Source: an uncultured Oscillospiraceae bacterium
GTDB lineage: Bacteria; Bacillota; Clostridia; Oscillospirales; Acutalibacteraceae
Direction: 5' to 3'
DNA: 64,000 bases
Assembly: GCA_900543395.1 (NCBI GenBank)
Contig: UQQT01000006.1
Coordinates: 8,412 to 72,411 of the forward strand
The position numbers were made by a program, and so were the translations under genes. Below, piece by piece: positions 1 to 8,618 of this stretch. How positions within the stretch are numbered: the first letter of the stretch is position 1; every line of letters begins with the position of its first letter. A model generated the notes under the pieces. The model was not told the DNA's origin. It ran no database searches and was given only the letters and a program-made list of their open reading frames with translations.

Positions 1-146
1 TCGCTGTTAACGTCAGGTTCGGCATACGCCGTCAGTCCGTCGTCCGCCGTAACGAGATAAACGTCATCAAGAGCGAAAACGCACAAAGGCATGCACATAA
101 ATACCGTAATAACGGACAATAAGACAGCCGTAATCTTTTTAAACAT
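1..146 (-). CDS. N-terminus of a secreted protein of unknown function (cut by window edge)
   Basis: Only the first 48 codons are inside the window. The ATG at 146-144 has a GGGAGG ribosome binding site 8 nt upstream and a perfect sigma-A promoter behind it. The first 25 or so residues form a Sec signal peptide: a basic start (MFKKI), a hydrophobic core and an AxA-like end (CVFA). The mature part begins LDDVYLVTADDGLTAYAEPD and is too short to assign; the GLTAYAEPD stretch faintly recalls bacterial SH3-type repeats, which is a guess. Transcribed divergently from the neighbouring rightward operon. Confidence 0.75.
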   Translation of the reverse strand, partial: MFKKITAVLLSVITVFMCMPLCVFALDDVYLVTADDGLTAYAEPDVNS

Positions 147-196
147 ACGTTTTTCCTCCCGAATGAAATATATCGAGCGCGGGGCGTTCAATTCGT

Positions 197-225
197 ATTA
201 TAATATTTTTTATATCGCATGTCAA
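197..225 (-). promoter_or_regulatory. Sigma-A promoter of the secreted protein gene
   Basis: On the minus strand TTGACA (225-220) and TATAAT (202-197) are separated by exactly 17 bp, a perfect match to the housekeeping consensus. It points at the signal-peptide gene starting at 146. Confidence 0.85.
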
Positions 226-264
226 ATATATATTGTTATTATTTTATTAAATTATTGCTATTAC

Positions 265-293
265 TTGAAATACTTGTTTCGTTGTGATAATAT
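265..293 (+). promoter_or_regulatory. Sigma-A promoter of the esterase-to-luxS operon
   Basis: TTGAAA (265-270), 17-bp spacer, TAATAT (288-293), with a TG one base before the -10 box (extended -10). It lies 43 bp before the start codon at 336 and is the only good promoter seen ahead of the six-gene run up to 5534. Confidence 0.7.
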
Positions 294-335
294 TATTTAA
301 AATAGACATAAAATCTCTTAAACAGGAGGCAACGA

Positions 336-1781
336 ATGGATAAATTCAACCCGACGATTATCATTCCCGGTATAGGTCAGTCGAAAGTCGACATGATCGA
401 TTCAAAGGGAAATAAAATAAAAAGCGCGTGGCCGTTTGACATAGACATGAAGTCCGCGCTCGACGATCTGAAGGGCTCGATTATGAAAATGATGCTTTTC
501 AGAAAGGACGCGGGCTTTTCCGATAAGGTCGCGAAAATCGTACGCTCGATAACGTTTCCCCTCTCGTGCAAAAGCGACGGAAGCTCATTGAATCCGCTTA
601 GAACCGTAACATACGAAAAAAGCGTAAAAGAGTGTACGGACGACGAAAAAAGATTCATATACAAAATGATTCCCATGGAGGCTCTGGGCGAAAAGATAGG
701 CGAGGAAAACCTCTTTTTCTTCGCGTACAACCCGTTCGGCGACGTTTACCCGACTGCCGAAAAGCTTAATGAATTCATAGAATTCGTTAAAGAGAAAACG
801 CAGAGCGAAAAGGTCGATATAATCGCCGTAAGCCTCGGCGGAGCCGTGCTGAAAGCGTATCTTGACATGTACGCAGACAAAAAAAACATTTCGTCGATAG
901 TCTGCGTATGCTCCGCTCTCGACGGAACGAAATGCGCGGGCGACATATTCACCGACAATCTCGACCTTGACGACCCGGTAAAGTATCTTTCATACGCCGG
1001 CGACAAGGCTTCGCAGATCGCTCCGATGGTTAATATGATTCCCAAGGACGTAGTCGATCTTACGCTGGCTAAATCAATCGACACGGCGAAAAACGACCTG
1101 CTTTACAACTGCACAATGATGTGGTCGTGCGTTCCCGTTTCCGATTTTGCCGTGTCTTCCGACAAGCATTTAAAGAACGCAGACCCCGTGTTAAAAGAGA
1201 AAGTAACGCGTTTTTACAATTACTCGCTCTCGTTCCCCGATAAGATAAGAGAGCTTGCACAAGACGGCGTGAGATTCTGCATAGTAAGCGGATACGGCAA
1301 ACAGCTTCTGCCGGTTTTTAAATCGAAAAACGAGGATTCAGACTCGGTTATCAACGTTTCGTCATCGGCTCCGGGCGCAAATTCCTCCGACGGCAAAATC
1401 GATGTTTCATCCTGCGTTCTGCCCGAAAACACATGGTTTTTCAAGGATCAGGGACACAGCGCAATAGCATATAACGATATCGCACTCTCGCTTGTCGAAA
1501 AATTCATAACGGGCGAGATCGAAAACGTTCATTCGTCCGAAAGCTATCCGCAGTTCAATACGGCGAGAAACATTAAAAAACTCAAATACGAACTTGTCCC
1601 GAAAGCGGAAAAGACGATAAACGACGAGACGGTTTCTCCCGAAATCAAGGATAAATTAAAAGAACTCAATGAAAAATACAGCGTTCTTCTCAAAACTACG
1701 GTAACAGAAAACGCGCAGAACGTAACAGAGCTTGAAAACGAATACAAAGCGGTATTTGATTCAACAGAAAATAAAGGATAA
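336..1781 (+). CDS. LCAT-like alpha/beta hydrolase (lipase/esterase)
   Basis: 481 residues, start supported by AGGAGG. The N-terminal strand-turn IIIPGIGQSK (8-17) is the oxyanion-type motif of lecithin:cholesterol acyltransferase-like lipases, and the nucleophile elbow is AVSLGG with Ser166. A late DQGHSAIAYND segment supplies a plausible catalytic His at about residue 374. The elbow has Ala where classical esterases have Gly (GxSxG), as is common in this family. There is no signal peptide, so the enzyme is predicted cytosolic or membrane-associated from inside. The last 80 residues are charged and helical. Substrate unknown; acyl ester or phospholipid turnover is inference. First gene of the 336-5534 operon. 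Confidence 0.7.
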   Translation: MDKFNPTIIIPGIGQSKVDMIDSKGNKIKSAWPFDIDMKSALDDLKGSIMKMMLFRKDAGFSDKVAKIVRSITFPLSCKSDGSSLNPLRTVTYEKSVKECTDDEKRFIYKMIPMEALGEKIGEENLFFFAYNPFGDVYPTAEKLNEFIEFVKEKTQSEKVDIIAVSLGGAVLKAYLDMYADKKNISSIVCVCSALDGTKCAGDIFTDNLDLDDPVKYLSYAGDKASQIAPMVNMIPKDVVDLTLAKSIDTAKNDLLYNCTMMWSCVPVSDFAVSSDKHLKNADPVLKEKVTRFYNYSLSFPDKIRELAQDGVRFCIVSGYGKQLLPVFKSKNEDSDSVINVSSSAPGANSSDGKIDVSSCVLPENTWFFKDQGHSAIAYNDIALSLVEKFITGEIENVHSSESYPQFNTARNIKKLKYELVPKAEKTINDETVSPEIKDKLKELNEKYSVLLKTTVTENAQNVTELENEYKAVFDSTENKG

Positions 1782-1802
1782 TAAATTCGGAGGCATGCAT
1801 AT

Positions 1803-2513
1803 ATGGAAAATCAATATGCCGTAAAAGTCAGGAATCTGAACAAGTCCTACAATAAACACGCCGTTATATTAAACGATCTGTCGTTCGATATACCCGCGGG
1901 CAAGATAGTAGGTCTGCTCGGTCCGAACGGATGCGGTAAGACAACGCTTCTCAAAATTCTCGCGGGCGTAATACACGACTACGACGGCAAGGTCGCCGTA
2001 AACGGTTACGCGCCGGGGCCCGAGTCGAAAGCCACTACGGCATTTCTGCCCGACACTACGTATCTTGAGGAGTATTTCAGAACGATTGACGCGATAAATT
2101 ATTTCGATGACTTTTTCAGTGATTTCGACAAGGTAAAGGCTCTCGACTTCGCGCAGAGATTTAATTTAAGACTCAATCAGAAAATCAAAACCATGTCAAA
2201 GGGAATGCAGGAAAAGGTTCAGCTTCTCCTCGTTATGTCGAGAGCCGCGGAGCTTTATCTGCTCGACGAGCCTTTAGGAGGCGTCGACCCCGCGGCGAGA
2301 AGAATGATTCTCGATATTATAATGAAAAACTACGCGGAAAAATCCACGCTGATAATCTCTACGCACCTTGTAAACGATCTCGAAAACTGCTTCGACCACG
2401 TTCTGATGCTCGGCGGCGGCAGAGTTCTCGTAAACACGGGCATTGAGAATATTCAGAAGAGCGGAAAGAGCGTAGAGGATGTATTCAGGGAGGTAATCGG
2501 CGATGCTTGGTAA
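1803..2513 (+). CDS. ABC transporter ATP-binding protein
   Basis: 236 residues. Walker A GPNGCGKTT at 40-48, Walker B/D-loop LYLLDEPLGGVD near 155-166, and His switch STHL. The signature is the unusual MSKGMQEKV rather than LSGGQ, typical of the YtrB/CcmA-like exporters. RBS GGAGG stands 9 nt before ATG. The start of the membrane partner overlaps its last 11 bases, so the two are translationally coupled. Cargo unknown; YtrB-like exporters often act in peptide-antibiotic or envelope stress responses, but no GntR regulator is adjacent. Confidence 0.88.
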   Translation: MENQYAVKVRNLNKSYNKHAVILNDLSFDIPAGKIVGLLGPNGCGKTTLLKILAGVIHDYDGKVAVNGYAPGPESKATTAFLPDTTYLEEYFRTIDAINYFDDFFSDFDKVKALDFAQRFNLRLNQKIKTMSKGMQEKVQLLLVMSRAAELYLLDEPLGGVDPAARRMILDIIMKNYAEKSTLIISTHLVNDLENCFDHVLMLGGGRVLVNTGIENIQKSGKSVEDVFREVIGDAW

Positions 2514-3345
2514 GCTTATAAAACACGACTTTATCTCCGGAGCGAGGAGAATGGGAACTATCTATCTTATCGCCGCGATAGCCGCCATTGCGATGATTAT
2601 TACCTCGTTTTTCCAAAGCGGAACGATACTTAAATATTTAACCTTGAGCGTAGTCGTTCTCGTCGCGTTCGCGGCGGTCGTCGTTACGTTCGTTTCTATA
2701 GTTTTCGGCGCAAATAAAAGCCTGTTCGGCAGACAGGGCTATCTCTCGCAGACTCTGCCCGTCCGTTCAAGCTCCCTTATATTCTCAAAATGGTTTGTAA
2801 GCAGCGTATGGGTTATGATAAGCTATCTTCTCGTAATTCTCGCGGCGTTCGGAGTTCTCTCATACGCGGCGGAAAACGGAAGCGGAGACGACGCGTACGG
2901 AATATTCGAAATGGTGAAAAACGCGTTCGAAATGCTCGGACTTACGTCAAAGGCTTTTTATTACAAGCTTACATTCGAATGTATCAAAGGTCTTATAAAC
3001 ACGCTGATTTTCGTCATGTGCATTTTATTCTCCATGACGATAGGCAATATAAGGCACTTCGACAGATTCGGCATGCTCGGCATTGTTTTCTACGTCGTCG
3101 CATTCGTCGGAATCAGCCAGGGCATAGCGGCGGGATTACAGCATCTGTGCGACATTTCTCTCGTTATTCCGTTCGAGGGAGATATGCATTTCATGATAAA
3201 TCCCGACATCTTAGAGCTGGACAAGCAGTATACACAGGGTTACTACACATGTCAGTTTACCGGTCTTTACTTCAGAATTTTACTGGCGGTACCCATGTTC
3301 CTGCTTACCGTTCTTCTCAATGAAAAGAAAATAAATCTTAAATAA
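2503..3345 (+). CDS. ABC transporter permease (membrane partner of 1803-2513)
   Basis: 280 residues with about six hydrophobic segments (near 20-45, 50-75, 100-125, 165-185, 195-215, 258-275). A GGAGG sits about 9 nt before the ATG inside the ATPase gene. The early FGRQGYLSQTLPVR segment after TM2 resembles the coupling region of YtrC/ABC-2-type permeases with LPVS-like motifs. No sequence feature reveals the substrate. Pairing with the overlapping ATPase is secure from context. Confidence 0.8.
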   Translation: MLGKLIKHDFISGARRMGTIYLIAAIAAIAMIITSFFQSGTILKYLTLSVVVLVAFAAVVVTFVSIVFGANKSLFGRQGYLSQTLPVRSSSLIFSKWFVSSVWVMISYLLVILAAFGVLSYAAENGSGDDAYGIFEMVKNAFEMLGLTSKAFYYKLTFECIKGLINTLIFVMCILFSMTIGNIRHFDRFGMLGIVFYVVAFVGISQGIAAGLQHLCDISLVIPFEGDMHFMINPDILELDKQYTQGYYTCQFTGLYFRILLAVPMFLLTVLLNEKKINLK

Positions 3346-3370
3346 AATAAAAACGACCGGCGGTGATACC

Positions 3371-3994
3371 ATGAGCATTATCGACATATCAAGAGACATT
3401 GCGCGCTGTTCGGTTTATCCGGGCGACCCCGAAACGCATATCGAGGCTGTCAGCCGTATGGCGGACGGAGCGGGGTGCAATCTTGCAAAAATCAGCATGG
3501 GACTTCATAACGGCACGCATGCGGACGCTCCGCTCCACTTCGTAGAGGACGGCGATTCGATAGATAAGGTCGACCTCGACAGATTTTTCGGCGAGTGCGC
3601 CGTAATCGAAGTCGGTCCGGGACCGATAACGGGTGAATACGTTGAGGAGAATTTTCCGAACGAGGAGCGTATACTCGTCAAAAGCATGGGCAAGGCATGG
3701 TTTCTCGAAAGCGCGGCGACGGAGCTTGCTTTAAGAGGGATAAAGCTTATAGGAACAGACGCACTGTCGGTCGGAACAAAGGGAGATCAGGTCGCTCCGC
3801 ACAGAGCGTTTCTGACTCAGAATATCGGAATTCTCGAAAGCTTAAAGCTCGACAACGTAATGCCGGGCAGATACTTTCTTTCCGCTCTGCCTCTTAAAAT
3901 AGGCGCAGCCGAAGCCTCTCCCGTAAGGGCGGTTCTTATCGACAGCTACATTTTTTGGGGCGGAAGCAACAATAAACAGCGAGGTTCATTTTAA
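3371..3994 (+). CDS. Cyclase-family metal-dependent hydrolase (kynurenine formamidase-like)
   Basis: 207 residues. The diagnostic HNGTHADAPLHF motif (HxGTHxDxPxHF) near 47-58 provides the metal ligands of the cyclase/KynB family, and the C-terminal half carries the expected GxDALSVG and HRAFL segments. The family hydrolyses formamides, e.g. N-formylkynurenine, or esters and isatins, but no tryptophan catabolic genes are nearby, so the real substrate is open. Weak RBS (GGTGA). It sits 25 bp after the permease and 2 bp before the next lipoprotein gene, so co-transcription is likely. Confidence 0.8.
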   Translation: MSIIDISRDIARCSVYPGDPETHIEAVSRMADGAGCNLAKISMGLHNGTHADAPLHFVEDGDSIDKVDLDRFFGECAVIEVGPGPITGEYVEENFPNEERILVKSMGKAWFLESAATELALRGIKLIGTDALSVGTKGDQVAPHRAFLTQNIGILESLKLDNVMPGRYFLSALPLKIGAAEASPVRAVLIDSYIFWGGSNNKQRGSF

Positions 3995-3996
3995 TT

Positions 3997-5067
3997 ATGA
4001 AAAAAAATACTTTAAGAATTATATCATTATTTATCGCACTTACAATGTGCATACTCTCTTTCGCGTCCTGTTCGTCTAAGGATAACGGCGTAACCAACGC
4101 CGATTCGCAGATAAACAAGCAGGCGGAGAAAAAGGACGAAACTCCCGTTTTAACGGCTAAGAATCCTCTCACCGGCGAGAGCGGTTACGACGAGAATCTC
4201 CTTGACGAGAGACCCGTCGCGATAATGGTTGAGAACACGCCCTCCGCACGTCCGCAATGGGGGCTGTGCTCACCCGATATCGTAATTGAGACTGAGGTCG
4301 AGGGCGGTATTACGAGAATGATGTGGCTCTATGCAAACAAGGACAGAGTCGCCGATAAGGTCGGCCCCGTCAGAAGCGCGAGAAACGCGTATGTAGAGCT
4401 TGCCGGCGGACTCGACGCGATATTCTTTCACATAGGAGCAAGCGACCTTGCATACAAAATTTTAAGAAAAGGAGTCGTTGACGACATTGACGGCATGGCG
4501 GTTAATTTTTATTCACGCGACAAGTCGAGAAACGTAGCTGTCGAACATACCGCATACACTACAAAAACCGCCGTTGCGAAAGCTATTGAGGAACATATTT
4601 CGAATACGAAGCTCGGCGATTCCTATAAAAATCCCCTCTCATTCGTTGAGTCGGGCGCGACGGCTTCGGGCAGTGCATGTTCGAGCATTAAGGCAGTATT
4701 CTCCGCCGATTACAGACATACATTCGAGTACAATTCGTCCGATTCTCTTTATTACAATTGGATGAATTCCAAAGAAATGACCGACGAAAACGGAAAGCAG
4801 ATGGCTGTTAAGAACGTTCTTGTTCTCTATGCGGACATGGTTGATCTCGGCGACGAAAAAGGTCACGTCGACGTTGACCTTTCATCGGGAGACGGTTATT
4901 ACGCGTCCGAGGGCAAGGTTATAAGCGTTAAATGGTCTAAGGGCAATTTATCGGACAAGCTTAAGATAACCGACGAAAACGGAAATGCGGTAAGCCTTAA
5001 CACGGGCAAAACGTGGATGGGCTTTGTAAGAAGCACGAATTCGTCAAAAACCGTAATCAGCGAATAA
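3997..5067 (+). CDS. DUF3048 (YerB-like) lipoprotein
   Basis: 356 residues. N-terminal lipoprotein signal with a lipobox ending SFASC (Cys near residue 26), followed by a Lys/Glu-rich linker. The DUF3048 signature is clear: RPVAIMVENTPSARPQWGL, then IVIETEVEGGITRMMW and GPVRSARNAYVELA. B. subtilis YerB belongs here. The family is extracytoplasmic and of poorly known function. Starts 2 bp after the cyclase gene and ends 14 bp before luxS. Confidence 0.9.
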   Translation: MKKNTLRIISLFIALTMCILSFASCSSKDNGVTNADSQINKQAEKKDETPVLTAKNPLTGESGYDENLLDERPVAIMVENTPSARPQWGLCSPDIVIETEVEGGITRMMWLYANKDRVADKVGPVRSARNAYVELAGGLDAIFFHIGASDLAYKILRKGVVDDIDGMAVNFYSRDKSRNVAVEHTAYTTKTAVAKAIEEHISNTKLGDSYKNPLSFVESGATASGSACSSIKAVFSADYRHTFEYNSSDSLYYNWMNSKEMTDENGKQMAVKNVLVLYADMVDLGDEKGHVDVDLSSGDGYYASEGKVISVKWSKGNLSDKLKITDENGNAVSLNTGKTWMGFVRSTNSSKTVISE

Positions 5068-5081
5068 GAGGCGTACAGAAT

Positions 5082-5534
5082 ATGAAAAGAATAGCAAGCT
5101 TTGAAGTCGACCATACGAAATTGGAGCGCGGTATGTACACCTCGCGTATCGACGGCGACGTAACGACATATGACATAAGAATGAGAAAACCGAATTCGGA
5201 GCCTGTCATGGACAACGCATCGATTCATACGATCGAGCATTTATTCGCGACATTCGTAAGAAATTCGGAATTTTCAAACGAGATAATTTATTTCGGCCCC
5301 ATGGGATGCAGAACGGGATTCTATTTCCTCGTAAGAAACGTATCCCCCGCCGACGCGGTAAAGCTCACACGGGAAGCGTTTAGATTCATAGCGGACTTTG
5401 ACGGCGAAATTCCCGGAGTCTCCGCGGCGGAGTGCGGAAATTATAAGGATCACTCCCTTGCGGGAGCTAAAGCCGAAGCCGAAAAATTCCTCCCCGTTAT
5501 CGAAAACCGGGACGAGACGAACTTAAAATATTAA
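5082..5534 (+). CDS. luxS: S-ribosylhomocysteine lyase LuxS
   Basis: Cleaves S-ribosylhomocysteine to homocysteine and DPD, the precursor of autoinducer-2, in the activated methyl cycle. The 150-residue length fits the family. The iron/zinc ligands are visible as HTIEH (His49, His53, with catalytic Glu52) and AECGNY (Cys118); the catalytic Cys76 is in PMGCRTGFY. A longer reading frame reaches back to 5013 inside the upstream gene, but the ATG at 5082 gives the canonical MKRIASFEVDH start, has AAGAGG upstream and avoids overlap. No pfs or metE is adjacent. Last gene of the operon. Confidence 0.96.
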   Translation: MKRIASFEVDHTKLERGMYTSRIDGDVTTYDIRMRKPNSEPVMDNASIHTIEHLFATFVRNSEFSNEIIYFGPMGCRTGFYFLVRNVSPADAVKLTREAFRFIADFDGEIPGVSAAECGNYKDHSLAGAKAEAEKFLPVIENRDETNLKY

Positions 5535-5548
5535 TTTTAATAATTCGC

Positions 5549-5583
5549 AAAAAAGAGCAGACATGAGAACTTCATGTCTGCTC
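5549..5583 (-). terminator. Left copy of a duplicated terminator hairpin
   Basis: Perfect 12-bp stem (5555-5566 with 5572-5583, loop GAACT). Six A residues lie at 5549-5554, so the T-tract is on the minus strand; it can end transcripts coming from the radical-SAM operon. Confidence 0.7.
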
Positions 5584-5585
5584 TT

Positions 5586-5853
5586 CAGCTTGTCGAAAAA
5601 GTAGTTTTCGACAAGCTGTGAGACTGTCGAGAATGTGCCTGAATTTCGTTTTCTTCCGAGCGTCGCTGTACAAAAGTGCCGCAGCGAAGGAAAAAACGAA
5701 AAACGCAAACACCCCGAAATCATCAGGTTTCGGGGTGTTTCGATAAGAATAAAAATATGTTTGTAAATTGTCGATAGAAACATTTTTTTGAGCCGTAAAC
5801 AAAATTAATTATATTTTTTCAGCGTGGTTCAGGTGCTTTATCGACAGTCTGAG
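5586..5853. mobile_element. MITE-like non-coding element built of hairpins
   Basis: This 268-bp block has no credible gene. It starts with a perfect 14-bp hairpin (5586-5599 with 5605-5618), contains a second perfect 13-bp hairpin (5707-5719 with 5728-5740), and carries an inverted pair AGACTGTCGA (5621-5630) and TCGACAGTCT (5841-5850) near its ends. It is bordered on both sides by copies of the same 31-bp terminator hairpin, as after an insertion that duplicated its target. Confidence 0.5.
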
Positions 5854-5888
5854 GAGCAGACATGAGAACTTCACGTCTGCTCTTTTTA
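5854..5888 (+). terminator. Right copy of the duplicated terminator hairpin
   Basis: 31-bp sequence identical to 5555-5585 except for one base (T to C in the right arm). Here the T-tract follows on the plus strand (CTCTTTTTATA), so it can end the luxS operon transcript. Confidence 0.7.
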
Positions 5889-5916
5889 TATTCACTTTGT
5901 TTTTACACGAACACGT

Positions 5917-7170
5917 TTACAGCTCGATATGCTCTGGGAACGCTTCGTTTTTCATAATCCCCCACATCTTATCTATATACGCAAGCGTATAGAAATTCTC
6001 ATAGTAATGATAGTAAAACGCGCCCTTGAGCGTCATTTCGTAAACGCCGTTATGTTCTGTGATAAACCCGAGCTTCTTTGCAATAAAAATCTCGAATCCG
6101 TACATTTTCTTTAAATCCATGCCGAAGAATTTTTCAAAATCCGCGGCGCACACTCTCGTGCTGTACGCAGTCCAGAACAGCCAGTATATCATCCTCTGCC
6201 TTTTTGTAAAACGGACGGTCAGCGAAGTCGCGGGTTCGCCCGAGTGAATTCTTTTGCAGTAGGAATCAACGTCAAACGTGTTGATTTTAAACTGCTCCTT
6301 GAACAAGCTTGTTGCGGAACAGCCGAAGCCGAGGAAATTATCTCTTGTCATAGAGGAATACTTCGCCTCGGGGACGCTCGAAAACGTCCATACGGAACTG
6401 CGCGAATACCCCTTGCCCAAACAGTAATTCGTTATGTCGTCAAGAAGCCTGCGCTTTTCTTTTTTCGGCATGGGTTCAACGTAACTTTCGGTAAACGTAA
6501 AATCAATAAACGGATATATCGCAACATGGTTTGCGCCCAGCGAAAAAGCGGTATCGATATCCGTTTTAAGATCGTCAAAGGTCTGCCCGGGCAGGGCGAA
6601 GATAAAATCCATGGAAACCGTCTCGAAATCAACGGCTTTCAAAGCCGAGGCGAGCGCGGAGGTATCAATTTTCTTTCTGCCGAGAATCTTTTGGTATTTA
6701 TCGGAGAACGACTGAATACCGATACTGATTTTCGTAACGCCCGCTTCTTTGAGAACCGACAGAGTATCCTCGTTCACATTATCGGGGTGAAGCTCCAGCC
6801 CCACGCCCTCCGTTATGATAAAATGCTCATTAACGGCGTCGATTATATCTTTTATACGCTCGGACGCGAGCGCGGGAGTTCCGCCTCCGAAATAAAGGCT
6901 CGTCGCCTTTTTCCGCCCCGGCTTCGTTCTGCCGATAAGATGAATTTCGTCGATCAGAGAATCTATGTATCTGTCACAGAGTTCTTTTGAATACAGAACC
7001 TTACAGTACGGACAGAAATTACATATACTCTTGCAAAACGGGATATGAACGTACAGCCCGAGATTATCACATTCTTCATACGGCAGTATACGGTCGTATT
7101 CGTTTTTGAATCTGAACGGCTGTACCGTTCTTGTAAGCCACGTTCTCGTAAAGCTCGTAATAATACTCAT
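5917..7170 (-). CDS. Radical SAM protein related to HemN/HemW
   Basis: 417 residues. The 4Fe-4S motif is CKSICNFC (Cys46, Cys50, Cys53) with the extra Cys56 of the HemN/HemW group, followed by SLYFGGGTP around residue 95. The middle LELHPDNVNEDTL and SIGIQSF match the coproporphyrinogen-dehydrogenase superfamily. The C-terminal part forms a winged-helix-like domain. It is not the housekeeping HemW by context: it follows another radical SAM gene after only 8 bp. HemW is a heme chaperone, HemN a dehydrogenase; related members include radical SAM methyltransferases and heme-degrading enzymes. Function undecided. Confidence 0.8.
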   Translation of the reverse strand: MSIITSFTRTWLTRTVQPFRFKNEYDRILPYEECDNLGLYVHIPFCKSICNFCPYCKVLYSKELCDRYIDSLIDEIHLIGRTKPGRKKATSLYFGGGTPALASERIKDIIDAVNEHFIITEGVGLELHPDNVNEDTLSVLKEAGVTKISIGIQSFSDKYQKILGRKKIDTSALASALKAVDFETVSMDFIFALPGQTFDDLKTDIDTAFSLGANHVAIYPFIDFTFTESYVEPMPKKEKRRLLDDITNYCLGKGYSRSSVWTFSSVPEAKYSSMTRDNFLGFGCSATSLFKEQFKINTFDVDSYCKRIHSGEPATSLTVRFTKRQRMIYWLFWTAYSTRVCAADFEKFFGMDLKKMYGFEIFIAKKLGFITEHNGVYEMTLKGAFYYHYYENFYTLAYIDKMWGIMKNEAFPEHIEL

Positions 7171-7178
7171 AACATCAC

Positions 7179-8081
7179 CTAAATGTACTTCAGATATGTA
7201 CGAAGCATCTCAAAGATTATTTTCGGATTGCCTCTGAACAAAAGCGTGTACTCCGCAACGAAGAAATATCCGCACTGCTCGCACAAACCGGGTACGTCTA
7301 TACACCGTCCGCAGGTTGATACCTTTCCGTTCTCAATAACAACGCACTGATAACACGGGGTCGGAAAACTGTTGCCGATAAGATATTTAAATGCGCTTTT
7401 CAGATTGAATACGGGTGCGCCCTCTTTCATCATTTGCTTTATCGTTTCACAGCATTCGGCTTTTTCCGCTCTGCTCAGCGCCAATTGCTTTGTGTCCGGG
7501 TACGGGGTATGAAAATTAAACGAAACGGCGCGGATGTTTTTTGTATCGCGTGCGGTTATGCACACGTCCCGAACACAGTCTTTATTTATCTGATTTATCG
7601 CCATATAGAGACAGATGTTATCCGCCGTCGCATTTTCGATATTTTTCATGATAATATCATATGTATCTCCGCGTATCTCATTATGACGGCGTTTATCCCC
7701 GTCCAAGCTCAAAAGAATCAGATCCGCCTCGGGCAGATCAATCGGAAACGTGCCGTTCGTAACGGTATTAACAATGAGAAAGCCCATTTTTTTCGCTTCG
7801 ATAACAAGATCTCTGAGCGTGCGCTCTCCGTCCTGCCAGAGAAATGTCTCGCCTCCGCAGAAGAACAGAATTCTCACGCCCATATCGTACAGCTGTTTCA
7901 TTTCACGGCGTATCTGCTCATACGGATGAACAACCGCCGTTATGTTGTTGACGGAGCAATGCTTGCAGTGCAGATTGCATTTATCCGTAACGATTACCGT
8001 TCCGAGAATCGGTTTTTTCTGTTTAAACAGTATCGTCTTAACGCCGAAATCGGCAAAATGCAGGAATGATGACAGTTTCAT
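7179..8081 (-). CDS. Radical SAM protein with a cysteine-rich SPASM-like C-terminus
   Basis: 300 residues. The start at 8081 has GGAGG 8 nt upstream; an in-frame extension to 8168 would run through the promoter. The cluster motif is CNLHCKHC (Cys35, Cys39, Cys42), followed by the FCGGETFLW glycine motif. The last 60 residues hold seven cysteines (CYQC, CGRC, CEQC pattern), which suits auxiliary Fe-S clusters as in SPASM/Twitch proteins. Such enzymes mature peptides or cofactors, or act as AnSME-like activators; I find no small precursor peptide beside it. Likely co-transcribed with the downstream HemN/HemW-like gene. Confidence 0.78.
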   Translation of the reverse strand: MKLSSFLHFADFGVKTILFKQKKPILGTVIVTDKCNLHCKHCSVNNITAVVHPYEQIRREMKQLYDMGVRILFFCGGETFLWQDGERTLRDLVIEAKKMGFLIVNTVTNGTFPIDLPEADLILLSLDGDKRRHNEIRGDTYDIIMKNIENATADNICLYMAINQINKDCVRDVCITARDTKNIRAVSFNFHTPYPDTKQLALSRAEKAECCETIKQMMKEGAPVFNLKSAFKYLIGNSFPTPCYQCVVIENGKVSTCGRCIDVPGLCEQCGYFFVAEYTLLFRGNPKIIFEMLRTYLKYI

Positions 8082-8124
8082 ATTTTGCCTCCGTAAATCT
8101 ATCAAAAAAAGTCGTTGCATATAT

Positions 8125-8153
8125 ATTATACACATTTTTTTACATATTTTCAA
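8125..8153 (-). promoter_or_regulatory. Sigma-A promoter of the radical-SAM operon
   Basis: Minus strand TTGAAA (8153-8148), 17-bp spacer, TATAAT (8130-8125). The remaining upstream DNA to 8477 is very AT-rich and shows no gene, only an ATTGTGA/TCACAAT inverted repeat near 8349-8370 that could be a protein site. Confidence 0.8.
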
Positions 8154-8477
8154 CATATTATGATACAATTCGCCTTTTCTTAATATGTTTTTAAGAAATT
8201 AAGCGAAACGGTTTTTCAAAAAAAATTTCCGGACAAATTTACAATTGCAAATCCGACCGCATTTTCTCGTTTTTTGAACATTTTACTTAAAAGAAAGCAG
8301 AATAAAGATTCATTCAAAAGCCATACTTTTTATGACGAACACAGCGAATTGTGACATTTATTCACAATATGAGAACTATTCTGCCTTTTAGGTTTATTAA
8401 ATCATCTATCAAACGTTTATATCTTTTGTGCAATGCAACAAATATTTAATTTTTTCGTACAAATTATGAAAAAAACC

Positions 8478-8506
8478 TTTAAATTTATATCAATAGGTGA
8501 TATAAT
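8478..8506 (+). promoter_or_regulatory. Extended -10 promoter of murA
   Basis: TATAAT at 8501-8506 preceded by TGA (TGnTATAAT, extended -10) with a weak -35 (TTTAAA, 8478-8483) at 17 bp. It leaves a leader of about 105 nt before the murA GTG. Confidence 0.7.
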
Positions 8507-8618
8507 ACCTAAGGTTATGATTCTATATATAGTATTCGGATAGTTTTCTGTTTATATCCGATGTGTTATTCGGCGTTTTACGCGCCGGCGTTTTAATTAT
8601 TGCTAAGGAAGTGCCGTT

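Noticed and set aside
6244..6990. 248-residue open frame opposite the HemN/HemW-like gene
   Set aside because: Shadow of a gene with clear Fe-S motifs; no RBS or recognisable domain.
7434..8069. 211-residue open frame opposite the SPASM-like gene
   Set aside because: Shadow frame without RBS; the opposite strand carries the radical SAM motif.
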